From Spirochaetota bacterium (GTDB lineage: Bacteria > Spirochaetota > UBA4802 > UBA5550), in assembly GCA_003246895.1 (NCBI GenBank), contig QKCL01000009.1:61651-125650 (forward strand): DNA of 64,000 bases. The letters run 5' to 3'. Shown here one piece after another: positions 35,799-45,538 of this stretch. The translations under genes and the position numbers were made by a program. The notes beneath the pieces were generated by a model that saw only the letters and a list, made by a program, of their open reading frames with translations, did no database searches and was not told where the DNA came from. Within the stretch, counting starts at the first letter, position 1. Each line of letters begins with the position of its first letter.

Positions 35799-35829
35799 AG
35801 GTTACAGTCTCCCCCGGGGGGAGAGTCAA
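35799..35829 (-). promoter_or_regulatory. MerR-type promoter/operator with 19-bp spacer
   Basis: On the minus strand, -35 TTGACT (35824-35829) and -10 TAACCT (35799-35804) are separated by exactly 19 bp. The spacer holds a 17-bp perfect dyad TCTCCCCC-G-GGGGGAGA (35808-35824). An over-long spacer with a central dyad is the hallmark of MerR-activated promoters, and it closely resembles the GACTCTCCCC form known for BmrR and ZntR sites. Start near 35792, followed by the GTG at 35769. Confidence 0.85.
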
Positions 35830-36179
35830 ACATGAAATTTTGGAATATACAGTTTAAGTAAGTACAGGAATAAAATCTTTTTTCAGGGAATTTTCAGATT
35901 TAAAAAAGCGTTAATGCAAATGCTGAAGACCCAGTTCGTTTATGCGGAATTTTTAGAAATTCATTGTGATCTGAATCTAACAATTTTCACAAAACCTTTT
36001 GTCAGATCTCTTTTCTTTTTGATTCATCCGGTCTCTTTCATTAAGGTTTGTTTCGGATTGATATCCCTTCAGATTTTTCTGAAATTCCCTCTCCTTCAAA
36101 AGAGATAATTCATTCTGTTTTTTGGTAAAAAAATTGTAATAGTAATTCATGCAGATTAATTTTGATGGAAGTCAGTTAA
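35830..36179. other. Intergenic region without recognised features
   Basis: 350 bp, A/T-rich. A 64-codon plus frame (35914-36108) has no ribosome binding site, no family resemblance and unusual Phe/Leu-rich content, so I regard it as non-coding. Confidence 0.5.
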
Positions 36180-36208
36180 AGTCCCGGCATTTAAACAAAA
36201 CCGGGACT
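36180..36208 (-). terminator. Terminator of the cold-shock gene
   Basis: Perfect 8-bp stem AGTCCCGG / CCGGGACT with a 13-nt loop, starting 8 bp past the cold-shock stop. The trailing U-run is short (TTTAA). Confidence 0.6.
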
Positions 36209-36216
36209 GTTCTGTT

Positions 36217-36417
36217 TTATAGTTCTGTTACTGAAACGGCTCTTGGACCCTTTTCACTGTCTTCTACAGTAAACTCAACTCTGGATCCCTCCATGAGAGT
36301 CTTGAAACCCTCTGAGTTGATTCCTGTGTGATGTACAAATACATCCACACCATTGTCTTTCTGAATAAAGCCGAAACCTTTAGTTTCGTTAAACCACTTA
36401 ACAGTTCCTTGTTCCAT
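36217..36417 (-). CDS. Cold-shock domain protein (CspA family)
   Basis: 66-residue single cold-shock domain: [19 protein letters not shown] contains RNP1 (KGFGFIQ) and [10 protein letters not shown] contains RNP2. Binds single-stranded RNA/DNA as a chaperone. AGGAG lies seven bases before the ATG at 36417; the upstream 11-codon open frame is not coding. A long leader upstream would be in keeping with csp genes. Confidence 0.95.
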   Translation of the reverse strand: MEQGTVKWFNETKGFGFIQKDNGVDVFVHHTGINSEGFKTLMEGSRVEFTVEDSEKGPRAVSVTEL

Positions 36418-36724
36418 TTGAAAACTCCTATAATTTAATTTGAGATACAATGAGCTATGACGCAGTTATAGGATCTTCAATTATTATGCCGTTTTTTTGC
36501 TCGAAGTTTTTTACTGAGAGAGAAAATCGGAAGGTTCTTCTGACACTACACTGTTGATACATACATTTTGTATCTAATAAAGTCATTATTCAGAACACCA
36601 CATAATAGTCAACCACAAAATAAAAAAATACATGTTTTATTAAAATATTGTCTTCTATTAACTTTGAAGAATTCAGCATCCCGGCAACCACCTGAACTGC
36701 CCCAACCGGCACAAACAATACATG
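36418..36724. other. Upstream region of the cold-shock gene
   Basis: 307 bp between the giant lipoprotein's stop and the cold-shock ATG. Contains an inverted repeat GATACA / TGTATC (36556-36561 and 36569-36574, 7-nt loop) that could be a regulatory site. No convincing -35/-10 pair or terminator of the upstream gene was seen. Confidence 0.4.
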
Positions 36725-39700
36725 TCAGTAACTGTATGTATCATAGATAAGATTATTATATGAAGAACTTGTCCTGTAGTCAGACCATATGAAAATCGGG
36801 TTCCATGCGCCTGCCCCGTCATTTGTATTTACAGATTCAAATGAAAGCTCATCGGCATCGTAAATGTTCGGAATACCTATGAGAATACCATCATAATCCG
36901 ACCCCGCCGTATCCGCATTCCACTGTTTTACTCCTGCAGCATTCAGGGCCTGGGCATAGAGACAGTATCCTAGGACCGAATAGGTCCTCATGTCATACCA
37001 TGAAACAACGGCACCATCGGTTCCGTCACTGACAATCCTGATATTGCCCTTGTTTGCGTCTGTATTGGAAACATAGTATCCGGGAGCTGTAAATGTGGTT
37101 ATCTGCTGCGCAGTGTAAACATCTCCTCCCGAAACATTGTATTTTCTTACATAGACATTCCCGAGATATGCATATGCAACCATTGGCCTGTATGTGGAAT
37201 CAAGGGTCACATCCGCATCAAGACCGGTACCAACCGTAACTGTCCAGCTTGAAGTGAGTGTTGCGGTTCTTCTTGTGAGGTAGACATTTGTGCCGTTTTC
37301 ATAGAGGACATATATTGAGCCGGAACCGTCTGCAAGGACCTTCATGAGGTTCCCTGTACCGATATTTACACCCGAACTGGCGCCTGCTCCTCCATAAAGA
37401 ATTGCTCCCACACCATTTACTTTTTTTGCATATACTGTACCGGAAATTTCATATACCACATAGGCATTGCCGGTTCCGTCACTTACAGACCAGAGATTGG
37501 TGGCCCCTGAACCTGTATAGATATTGCCCTCAATTCCGTATTTTGAACCGTCCCTGAGCCTCACAAGCTGTGAATATACCCCTCCGCTGTTTAGATAGCT
37601 GAAAAGAACACGCGGCTGAAGAATAATATATGCACCGCCGTCAAGAGACGTATCAAGCGTCAGAGTTGTGGCAGCCACAGCTGTAACAAGAGCCTGGGTT
37701 CCGGATGACATGTCCCGCACAACATCCCCTACACTAACCCCTGCGGCAACAAAACCCGCAGAGGCATCTGTGAGAGTTGTACCTGTACTGCCGTTTGTTC
37801 CTGTATCAGTAATCCGTTCCCTGTTGGCCTGTGCATCCGTAACTTTCAGAATAACATAACTGTCGCTTGCGCTGAAAGTTCTGGAGATTGTCAGTGTTGT
37901 ATTGCTGTCCACAGAAACTATTGCAGCATATAAACCGGTGGTTATATTATACAGAATATCACCCTTCTCAACTGTAGAGAGAAAACTCTTACCCGCAGTA
38001 GTCAGTGTTGTGCCGCCCGTTGATGTTATGCCCCCTTCAAGCACTGAGGTATATGCCGATGAACCGAGATTAACAATTTTATATGTATCAGTATCACTAA
38101 AGAGCCCGCCTGTAGCCAAAGGGAGTGCCCTTGCATATATTGTACCTGCTGCAACTGAAGTGTAAACACCTGTAGCAGTATTAAACACAAGATCTCCGGA
38201 AGTCACAACAGGTGTTGTAGCGGTATAGTCAACTGCAAGCTGATTATCAAGGAGAGGATTTGTGGGAACAGTATCTGCTGTACCGGAAGCGCCTGTTATG
38301 GCATCATATATATTTACTGTGGAACCGGATGTTGTGCCTACACCCGGATTAAGAACTATCTGATAAAAATCTGTTATTGCGTCCCCTGCACCGTAATGTG
38401 TGGTACAGTAATCATCATATATTTCGTAATTTTCATTCCCTGAAGTAAAGAGATCAGTATCCAGAATCAGGGCAGTATCATAGACAGTTGCAACCTTTCC
38501 ATAGGATCCGTCAGAGGTTCTGCGTACAAGGTAGTTCACAAGAACCGGACTGCCTCCGCTGCTCCATGTTGTCTTGTCAGAATCTATCAGATAATTTGTT
38601 TTTACAGACCCCGCAGTGCCGCTTGCAAGTGACGCTGAATTCAGAATCACATAACTTTCATTTGTACTGTTAAAAATATCATGATTGAGTGTCAGGTTAT
38701 TAGCAGTAACAGTAACAACAGTTGTCACTCCGCCGTTTACAGAGTTATCCGACATGTTCAGAACGATATCACCTGAGGTTACACCAGAAGCTGTAAAATT
38801 TACAGATGAATCGTCCAGCTCAAAATCCGCGGGAATACCAAAAAAGTTGCTTGTATCGCTCAGCCTCAGGTCATATACAATATAGCCTTCCGAACCTGTG
38901 GGGAAAATATCCGTTCCAAGCTGCAGATAGAAGTTACTTACTGTGGAAATCGCAGTGTAATCCGATGTAGTTGTTCCGCCCGATACAAATGCGTAATCCC
39001 CGGTTCCAACACCTGCCAGACTAAAATCATTGTCAGGCGAAACAAGAAGATTCGCAGTATCTGAACCTGCAGTACCGGAATCAAAGAGTGATGCAAGCGA
39101 CAGATTAGTAATTGATGCCACAACCGTACCTTTTAATTGAACACTATCCCAAATCAAATCACCTGAATCTATTATCCACCCCTCAACACCAATTGTTGGC
39201 GGAGAAAATCCGTGTTCTGTATAGGTATTGTTGCCTGCCTGTGTATAGTTTGAACCTCCATGCATTACATGATTTGTAGCCGTATAGCTTGTTGTATTTG
39301 TACCGCTGCCGATGGTGTAGTTTTCATTATTCGAAGTCAGTGTGTCTGCAATGGCAAGCTCAACGGCATGTCTGTAGACCGGATTACTGCCTACATTCAT
39401 AAAAGTATTTGTGCTTGTGTTAACAACCTTGTCCCCTGACACGACTCCAAGTGTGGTAAAATCAACTGAAAAGTCATAAAAGAAATTTCCTGCACCAAGT
39501 ACAGTTGCTGTTCCAGAACCGATGAGTACCGTGAATGAATTATAGTATGCATCAGTGTCTCCCTGCGATCCCCACACGACAGCCGCTGCCGCACCCGTAC
39601 CTCCCGATGTTGTTACCTGGACGCCAGTGCTGCCGGAAGCAGTTCCCCAGCCGTCCCCCTTGAACCCAAGAGAACCGCCGTTATTGTATACATATTTCGC

Positions 39701-41053
39701 ATAGGTCTCTCCTCCACCCTCCATGGTAACAATCAGTCCGCCCATTCCGTCACTGTGCCCCTTTGGAGAAGTCCGGCTGTTTGAGTCCATGACAGCTCCG
39801 TCGGCCCCCCATGAAAAAGTTCCGGTTGTTGTAAAGAATGACCCCTTCACGTCTGTCCCTTCAAGCCATGTAATAAAGGACGAACCGTCAAAGGCTCCTG
39901 AAGTACTCACATTCTGCAGTGCATAAAGAGAGGTTTTATTTACAGATGCAATATCGCTCAAAGGCAGGTCACCGGAAGCGATTCCTGAATCTGAAGTTAT
40001 AAAATATCCTGTTGATGTTGCGGTCCCATAATCTATCTGAAAATAATACCTTCCAGCACTTGTCAGGCCGGTAATGTCAACATAGTGAACAGTATCGGCT
40101 GTGGTAGTTGTTTCGGCCTGTGAGCTTCCATATGCGGATGTTGTGCCGTAGCCCACATTTATCCCTGTCTGTGCAGTGGTAGTTGTCCAGTTTATTCTTG
40201 CAGTTGAATTTGTTATATCAGTAACCCATACAGAAGCAATGGAAAGTGTAGTTGCCGGAAGATCGGGGTCTGTTTCTGTTGTAAATGTCCAGGTATGGTT
40301 TCCGTCCAGGACCAGTGAATTACCTGTTGTACTCTGAATGGCATTTGTAAGGGTAACTGTGTATGTTGTTCCGTAGGCAAGGCCAGAGACCCCGAGCCTG
40401 AATGTTCTGTTGTCTGTTGTGGATACAGCTCCTATAGTGACACTCCCCCCCGCAACCGTAAATGACCCGCCGGCTGTTACTGTGCCGCTGCTCATCTCCT
40501 CGGAAAACGTAACGTCAATTGATGACAGAGATTTTGATACAGATGTTGCACCGCCTGAAGGAATTCTGGTTGCGGCAAGAACTCTTGGAGCCAGCGTTGT
40601 TGAACTGTCCGCAACAGTGGTAAATGTACTTGCCGAAGTACTGGAAAGAGTTGTTCCATCGCTGGCATCTATGCCCCCTGAAACAACAGTAACTGTATAT
40701 GAGGTGCCGTAACTCATTGTTCCGCTGAAATCGAGTGTTGCGATTGTATTATCACTGTTCCATGAAATTGTTCCGGAAAGTGAACCAGATGATATGGTTA
40801 TGTCGGTATTTGCTGTAACTGTTCCGGTGTTTATGGCCTTTGAGAAGACAACATATATTTTGGGGTTTACAGACACATTTGTTGAACCGGTGACAGGATA
40901 TATGGCACTTACGGAAAGGGTAGTTGTTCCAGGTGAGGTGTCAACATAACCGGAAGTAACAGTTGAGGGGTCAACAGTTTTTGCCTCCTTGCTGCAGCTG
41001 AAGAAAGACAGCGCAAGGGGCACTATCCATATTATTTTGAACCATTTCACCAT
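36725..41053 (-). CDS. Giant repeat-rich surface lipoprotein
   Basis: 1442 residues. Lipoprotein signal with lipobox SFFSC (Cys20). Two Ig-like SbsA/Big_5 domains (about 41-150 and 155-262: IYPVTGSTNVSVNPKIYVVFSK; GTSYTVTV), a fibronectin-III-like domain (about 266-353), a region of about eight diverged modules with a GD-x-V-x-N core (about 520-1146), and a C-terminal propeller-like part (about 1150-1442) with recurring W-x-D-x-R-type motifs (SWYDMR, IWSDYR). Very rich in Thr, Ser and Gly; likely a long surface adhesin or matrix-binding protein. Divergent from another secreted protein; strong promoter upstream. Confidence 0.85.
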   Translation of the reverse strand: MVKWFKIIWIVPLALSFFSCSKEAKTVDPSTVTSGYVDTSPGTTTLSVSAIYPVTGSTNVSVNPKIYVVFSKAINTGTVTANTDITISSGSLSGTISWNSDNTIATLDFSGTMSYGTSYTVTVVSGGIDASDGTTLSSTSASTFTTVADSSTTLAPRVLAATRIPSGGATSVSKSLSSIDVTFSEEMSSGTVTAGGSFTVAGGSVTIGAVSTTDNRTFRLGVSGLAYGTTYTVTLTNAIQSTTGNSLVLDGNHTWTFTTETDPDLPATTLSIASVWVTDITNSTARINWTTTTAQTGINVGYGTTSAYGSSQAETTTTADTVHYVDITGLTSAGRYYFQIDYGTATSTGYFITSDSGIASGDLPLSDIASVNKTSLYALQNVSTSGAFDGSSFITWLEGTDVKGSFFTTTGTFSWGADGAVMDSNSRTSPKGHSDGMGGLIVTMEGGGETYAKYVYNNGGSLGFKGDGWGTASGSTGVQVTTSGGTGAAAAVVWGSQGDTDAYYNSFTVLIGSGTATVLGAGNFFYDFSVDFTTLGVVSGDKVVNTSTNTFMNVGSNPVYRHAVELAIADTLTSNNENYTIGSGTNTTSYTATNHVMHGGSNYTQAGNNTYTEHGFSPPTIGVEGWIIDSGDLIWDSVQLKGTVVASITNLSLASLFDSGTAGSDTANLLVSPDNDFSLAGVGTGDYAFVSGGTTTSDYTAISTVSNFYLQLGTDIFPTGSEGYIVYDLRLSDTSNFFGIPADFELDDSSVNFTASGVTSGDIVLNMSDNSVNGGVTTVVTVTANNLTLNHDIFNSTNESYVILNSASLASGTAGSVKTNYLIDSDKTTWSSGGSPVLVNYLVRRTSDGSYGKVATVYDTALILDTDLFTSGNENYEIYDDYCTTHYGAGDAITDFYQIVLNPGVGTTSGSTVNIYDAITGASGTADTVPTNPLLDNQLAVDYTATTPVVTSGDLVFNTATGVYTSVAAGTIYARALPLATGGLFSDTDTYKIVNLGSSAYTSVLEGGITSTGGTTLTTAGKSFLSTVEKGDILYNITTGLYAAIVSVDSNTTLTISRTFSASDSYVILKVTDAQANRERITDTGTNGSTGTTLTDASAGFVAAGVSVGDVVRDMSSGTQALVTAVAATTLTLDTSLDGGAYIILQPRVLFSYLNSGGVYSQLVRLRDGSKYGIEGNIYTGSGATNLWSVSDGTGNAYVVYEISGTVYAKKVNGVGAILYGGAGASSGVNIGTGNLMKVLADGSGSIYVLYENGTNVYLTRRTATLTSSWTVTVGTGLDADVTLDSTYRPMVAYAYLGNVYVRKYNVSGGDVYTAQQITTFTAPGYYVSNTDANKGNIRIVSDGTDGAVVSWYDMRTYSVLGYCLYAQALNAAGVKQWNADTAGSDYDGILIGIPNIYDADELSFESVNTNDGAGAWNPIFIWSDYRTSSSYNNLIYDTYSY
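37616..39496 (-). repeat. Tandem protein modules inside the giant lipoprotein
   Basis: About eight diverged modules of roughly 55-115 residues cover residues 520-1146. Each has a core like SGDIVLNMSDN or KGDILYNITTG, then a short variable strand, a TLTL-type strand (NNLTLNHDIF, TTLTLDTSL) and an aromatic closing strand (ESYVIL, DSYVIL, AYIIL). Core GD positions fall near residues 540, 631, 686, 761, 953, 1031 and 1109, with one unit near 838 lacking GD. Confidence 0.7.
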
Positions 41054-41103
41054 TAATATTACCCCGGGAAAATAAAACTTTCCATTTTAAATATATGAAT
41101 TAT

Positions 41104-41133
41104 ATTATATATAAGCTATACTTTTTTAGTCAA
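41104..41133 (-). promoter_or_regulatory. Promoter of the giant lipoprotein gene
   Basis: On the minus strand, -35 TTGACT (41128-41133) and a perfect -10 TATAAT (41104-41109) with an 18-bp spacer. Start near 41097, giving a leader of about 44 nt before the ATG at 41053, with GGGG eight bases before it. Confidence 0.7.
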
Positions 41134-41185
41134 ATGTTAAAAAAATCTTGTGGATATTGGAGTCTCATTTAGACTGAAGTTCAAC

Positions 41186-43537
41186 ATGAAAAGAATAACA
41201 ATACATTTAACTGCAATATGTCTAATTCTATTCTTCTCGTTAAGGGGGGAGTCCAACGTTACGTCAATTACACTGACTCCGCAGAACCCGACAACCCTTT
41301 CAAACGGACTCGGATACTATCTTGCCGGCAGCACATATACCTTCACTGTTGATGTAATAGACCCCGCTGCAGCATCCTGGGCCCAGATTTCACAGGTGAG
41401 GATTCAAATCCCCGGAGCAACAAACATTGACTTTTATATAAACCCCGACGGCACCGGAACTGAAACCGTTACATTCAACACAGGCACTGCAGATGTTGCA
41501 GTTTCATACAGCGGCACCCCCACATACAACAGCTTCAGCGTGACATTCAGCGTTACAATGAGGTGGGACACCGCGAACTCAACCTGGGCAGCTTCAAGAA
41601 CAGTTACCGCATCATGCACATCAACAAATCCTGCAACCGTAACAGCTACAGACACAAAAACTGTATCATACGGCATTGCCTCACAGATAACAGTACTCGG
41701 CATTTCCATGTCAGGAGAAGCCAGTGACGGATACATAAACCGTTGGCACAATACATTTACAGTAACGGGCACAGCCGTATATAATGTCCCTGGAGCGACA
41801 ACATCTGACAATGTTAACGTTGTCGATGCCGGAGAAATTACGAACTCCAACCTCTACATAGACATAAACAACCCCAATGATGATGGAACTGCAGCGGACG
41901 GATTGTCTGTAAGTGTGCCTGCGGCATACCTCAACACAGTGGGGGCAACCGACGGTACAGCATATACAGTCAACTTCACCTTTGACACAACAACTGCGGG
42001 AGGGCCGGTAACCTCGACAAATTCTCTTTCCCTGACAGTTGATCAGGTTCGCGTTACTGACATCAGGTTTACCGGAGGGGGAGGAATAAACTCAGACCCG
42101 TCAAACTACTTCAAATCCGTGAGCATTACCGGAGTAAATGTGGAGATAGACGCCCAGATGTCGGGAGGGGGCGGTGCCATGAACGGGAACACAACATTTG
42201 AAGTTTGGAATATAACTGATAATGTCAAGGTCGCTGATGTGGTCATTGCAAACGGGGCAACAACAGGTACAGCCACAATAACCAATCCCGGCACAGTGGG
42301 AGCATTATCCACTGAGACACGGAACTACCGCGTGTTAAATATCTATGGAGGAGCATACGGAAGTACATCCGGTTTTGGGCAGTACCAGACAGATGTAACC
42401 TATATCCCCAATCAGCCCGTTGCCCATACCATTTACTGGGACAACGGAGACCCGCCCGGTACAAATGGATCAGCCTTTACAACAGAGGGCACACATACAA
42501 CATCGGCAGGAACCATATACTTCTACTGGACTGCCCTGACCACGCCCGGAATAGATGACGATTTTGACACATACAAAATCTATTACAAAAGGGTTGCGGA
42601 TACAGTATGGACAGTTGTTGACAGGTCAAGCGGAGCTGCATTTACGTCCCTTGGTACAATTACCACAAACAGCATATCAATCTCGGGCCTTGAACCGCTG
42701 ACAGACTACAACTACAGAATTTCGGCAATAGACATTTTCGGGAACGAAGTCGCTTCAGCAGACAGACTCTCATCCCAGGACCCGCTTTCCACAACGGCAA
42801 GTTCAATTACATGTACCGTAACCGACGGCATAACCAGTTACGGGGAATCGGACTTTTCAACAGATCCTGCCCCGAACGGAAACCTCAACCTGAAAAGAAC
42901 TGCCATAAAGGTAGACATTGAAATAATAACAAGCGGAAACACCCCTTCGGAAGTAGCCCTTGTATGTGCCGACAACGCAAGCGAAGGAACAAGCATTCTA
43001 TCAACTACAAACTACGTGATTATATGCAGCAAAACAGGGGCCAATACATGGACAGGCTATATACCCTCAACCAATCCTCTCATTACAGTTGGCACAGAAA
43101 CAAGATTTATTGTCAGAACGGTTTTCAACTCGGCAACTGCATATGCCGATTACGACACAGAAACAGACGGAGAATACGACTCCCACGAATGGAGATTCTA
43201 TATAGCTTCAGATCTCACATTCACTCCATGGCCCACCAGGGTATTCAACAATGTCATTACAGACAGTAATCCTGTTGCCTACCCTGCCTACTACCTCACA
43301 GACGATGCATATGTCACAATTACAGCATATGACATTAAGGGAAGGCCTGTTGCAAAACTTCTGGACAACGCTTTACGAAAGGCCGGACGCAACATTAAGG
43401 AAAACGGATGGAGAGGCACAAACAAGTACAACAGAAAACTCGGCATAGGCCTTTACTATCTTCACTTCAAGGCAAAGCGTGCATCTGACGGCAAGGTGAT
43501 CATGAACGAATTCAAAAAGGTTGTAATGAGAAGGTAG
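41186..43537 (+). CDS. Secreted fibronectin-like protein with FlgD-type C-terminal domain
   Basis: 783 residues. The frame opens at a GTG at 41150, but the signal peptide starts at Met 41186 (MKRITIHLTAICLILFFSLRG). Several beta-sandwich domains rich in Thr/Asn follow, including a fibronectin-III-like domain near 455-545 (FYWTALTTPGIDD, YKIYYKRV, LEPLTDYNYRISAID). The C-terminal about 80 residues (ITAYDIKGRPVAKLL, WRGTNKYNRKLGIGLYYLHFKA) match the FlgD-Ig-like domain found at the end of many secreted surface proteins. Exported, probably cell-surface; no enzyme motif. Confidence 0.82.
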   Translation: MKRITIHLTAICLILFFSLRGESNVTSITLTPQNPTTLSNGLGYYLAGSTYTFTVDVIDPAAASWAQISQVRIQIPGATNIDFYINPDGTGTETVTFNTGTADVAVSYSGTPTYNSFSVTFSVTMRWDTANSTWAASRTVTASCTSTNPATVTATDTKTVSYGIASQITVLGISMSGEASDGYINRWHNTFTVTGTAVYNVPGATTSDNVNVVDAGEITNSNLYIDINNPNDDGTAADGLSVSVPAAYLNTVGATDGTAYTVNFTFDTTTAGGPVTSTNSLSLTVDQVRVTDIRFTGGGGINSDPSNYFKSVSITGVNVEIDAQMSGGGGAMNGNTTFEVWNITDNVKVADVVIANGATTGTATITNPGTVGALSTETRNYRVLNIYGGAYGSTSGFGQYQTDVTYIPNQPVAHTIYWDNGDPPGTNGSAFTTEGTHTTSAGTIYFYWTALTTPGIDDDFDTYKIYYKRVADTVWTVVDRSSGAAFTSLGTITTNSISISGLEPLTDYNYRISAIDIFGNEVASADRLSSQDPLSTTASSITCTVTDGITSYGESDFSTDPAPNGNLNLKRTAIKVDIEIITSGNTPSEVALVCADNASEGTSILSTTNYVIICSKTGANTWTGYIPSTNPLITVGTETRFIVRTVFNSATAYADYDTETDGEYDSHEWRFYIASDLTFTPWPTRVFNNVITDSNPVAYPAYYLTDDAYVTITAYDIKGRPVAKLLDNALRKAGRNIKENGWRGTNKYNRKLGIGLYYLHFKAKRASDGKVIMNEFKKVVMRR

Positions 43538-43739
43538 GAGATTACAGTGCCGCAGCCTTTCTCTCCAGCACAAAGCTGAAAAACACAGACTCCGCACGAA
43601 AAAAAAGAATTCAAAACGGAAAAGATCCTTCTACTAAATCTTTTTTTCTTTTTTATCCGTGCAGGTCATTCCTATCCGTGATTTCCTGTTTTTTTAAAAT
43701 AAACCTAAATCACATGATATATAAGCATGCAAACAGCAG

Positions 43740-44429
43740 CTACAGCTTCATGCCTTCCAGAACAGGTACAATCTCGGAAAACGCATGGACAAGAAATTTT
43801 TCGTCCTTTATTTCATCTATTCCGGCATGGCCGAATGCACATCCTATGAATGGTATGTTGTTGTCTCTGGCTGCTTCAAGGTCAGTGAACCGGTCACCAA
43901 CCATTACCATGTTTTTCACATCCGGAAGTTCGTTCAGGTAATGTCTCACAACTTCTGTCTTGTTTAAATGCTCTGCTCCGGGATACACAAAGGGTTCACT
44001 GAAATACTGAATGAGCCCATAGGTTTCCAGTATGGCCTCGCAGTACTGCTTTACTCCGTTTGAGGCTACAACCATTTTATACCCTGCCCTGTAAAGTTCG
44101 GGAATTACCGTATCCGCGCCTTCAATGAGTTCACCCTCTCTGTCCCTGATCATTGCAACAAGTTCTTCGGTACAGATTGAGGAAAGCCTTTCTCTCCCGC
44201 GGACATCAATTTCAGGGAACAGAATACGAAAGATCTCCTCAAGAGGCAGCCCAAGGGTACGCGCAATATCTTCTCTGGCTGGACGGCGGAGATCGGGGCC
44301 GCTGTTCTCCTTCATGAACCGCTCAACAGCACGGGAAAATGACCCTTCTATTATATTCCCTGCGTCATATATCGTTCCGTCTATATCAAATGCGATGTAG
44401 TTTTTTCTGTCTTCTCTGATTTTTTCCAT
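43740..44429 (-). CDS. HAD-superfamily phosphatase (phosphoglycolate phosphatase-like)
   Basis: About 230 residues. Motif I AFDIDGTIYDAG, motif II with VVASNGVKQYC, motif III Lys in HLNKTEVVRHY, and motif IV MVGDRFTDLEAARDNN are all present, with a helical cap between I and II. Substrate unknown. Start uncertain: ATG at 44429 gives MEKIREDRKN, and the frame continues to TTG at 44465; neither has a clear ribosome binding site. Divergent from pyrD. Confidence 0.85.
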   Translation of the reverse strand: MEKIREDRKNYIAFDIDGTIYDAGNIIEGSFSRAVERFMKENSGPDLRRPAREDIARTLGLPLEEIFRILFPEIDVRGRERLSSICTEELVAMIRDREGELIEGADTVIPELYRAGYKMVVASNGVKQYCEAILETYGLIQYFSEPFVYPGAEHLNKTEVVRHYLNELPDVKNMVMVGDRFTDLEAARDNNIPFIGCAFGHAGIDEIKDEKFLVHAFSEIVPVLEGMKL

Positions 44430-44624
44430 GGGAAAGACAATTTCAACTGACCTGCCCGTTGTCAATATTAATTATTCCCTATTTTATTGTTGTTGACTCT
44501 GCCGCCGTCTCCCTGCTAAAAAATTTTTTATTTACCATTGATTGGCTATCATGTTATTTATGAATTGAAATTATCCGGTAAAAATTTCATATTGTTACAG
44601 ACAGGTTTAACAGGCAGGAGAAAT

Positions 44625-45536
44625 ATGAACAGCGAAATAAAAATCGGCGGACTTACACTTAAAAATCCAATAACAGTAGCCTCCGGCACCGCAGGCTACG
44701 GAGAAGAATTATCTGGATATATGGATATCTCAAAAATAGGAGCCATATTTACCAAGGGGCTCTCCCTGGAACCGAGAAAGGGCAATGCCGGCAACAGAAT
44801 CATTGAGACACCTGCCGGTGTACTGAACTCCATCGGGCTGGAAAACGTCGGCCTTGAAAAATTCCTAAACGAAAAACTCCCGTTCATCAAAAAATCGGGA
44901 GCCGTTGCAATTCCAAATATCGCCGGACACTCCATCGAAGAAAACATAGAACTGTGCAGAATACTCTCCGAAACAGACGGAATAGATGCGGTTGAACTTA
45001 ACGTATCATGCCCCAATGTGAAGCAGGGAGGAATTGCCTTCGGTACAGACCTGGACATATTCTCTGACCTCCTGAGAAAGGCAAGGAAGGTGACCAAATG
45101 TGCACTTATAGTTAAGCTTTCCCCCAACGTTACTGACGTCACATCATTCGCAGTTGCCGCTGAAAGGGAGGGAGTTGATGCAATATCTGCAATCAACACT
45201 TTTCTGGGAATGAAGATAAACACAAGAACCAGAAGGCCCCACTTTAATAACAAGGTAGCAGGGCTCAGCGGTCCGGCTATTAAGCCAATGGCTCTGAGAA
45301 TAGTATACCAGGTCTGTTCAAGAGTAAAGATTCCGGTTATTGGCCTTGGAGGGATCTCAAATTTTGAAGATATACTCGAGTTCCTCATGGCCGGAGCAAC
45401 AGCAATCTCCATTGGAACAATGAACATGATAGATCCGGCTGTATCCGAAAAAATGGTGGCAGAACTTGAGAGATACATGAATGAGGAAAAAATCGAATCA
45501 ATTTATGAAATTATAGGATCAGCACAGGATAAATAA
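44625..45536 (+). CDS. pyrD: Dihydroorotate dehydrogenase, class 1B catalytic subunit
   Basis: 303-residue FMN TIM barrel. PITVASGTAGYG near the N-terminus; catalytic Cys129 in ELNVSCPNVKQGG marks the cytosolic class 1 (1B) type rather than the membrane class 2 enzyme, which uses Ser; VKLSPNVTD, GLGGI and AGATAISIGT bind FMN. Class 1B enzymes need the PyrK electron-transfer subunit, which is not in this window. AGGAG lies four bases before the ATG; an upstream frame to 44538 is not coding. hisC-type gene follows after 2 bp. Confidence 0.93.
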   Translation: MNSEIKIGGLTLKNPITVASGTAGYGEELSGYMDISKIGAIFTKGLSLEPRKGNAGNRIIETPAGVLNSIGLENVGLEKFLNEKLPFIKKSGAVAIPNIAGHSIEENIELCRILSETDGIDAVELNVSCPNVKQGGIAFGTDLDIFSDLLRKARKVTKCALIVKLSPNVTDVTSFAVAAEREGVDAISAINTFLGMKINTRTRRPHFNNKVAGLSGPAIKPMALRIVYQVCSRVKIPVIGLGGISNFEDILEFLMAGATAISIGTMNMIDPAVSEKMVAELERYMNEEKIESIYEIIGSAQDK

Positions 45537-45538
45537 AT

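Noticed and set aside
35914..36108. 64-codon plus-strand frame in the gap before the cold-shock gene
   Set aside because: No ribosome binding site and low-complexity Phe/Leu content; nothing supports translation.
37668..40712. Several plus-strand frames of 60-100 codons
   Set aside because: All lie opposite the Thr/Ser-rich giant lipoprotein; biased codons there suppress stops on the other strand. No starts with ribosome binding sites.
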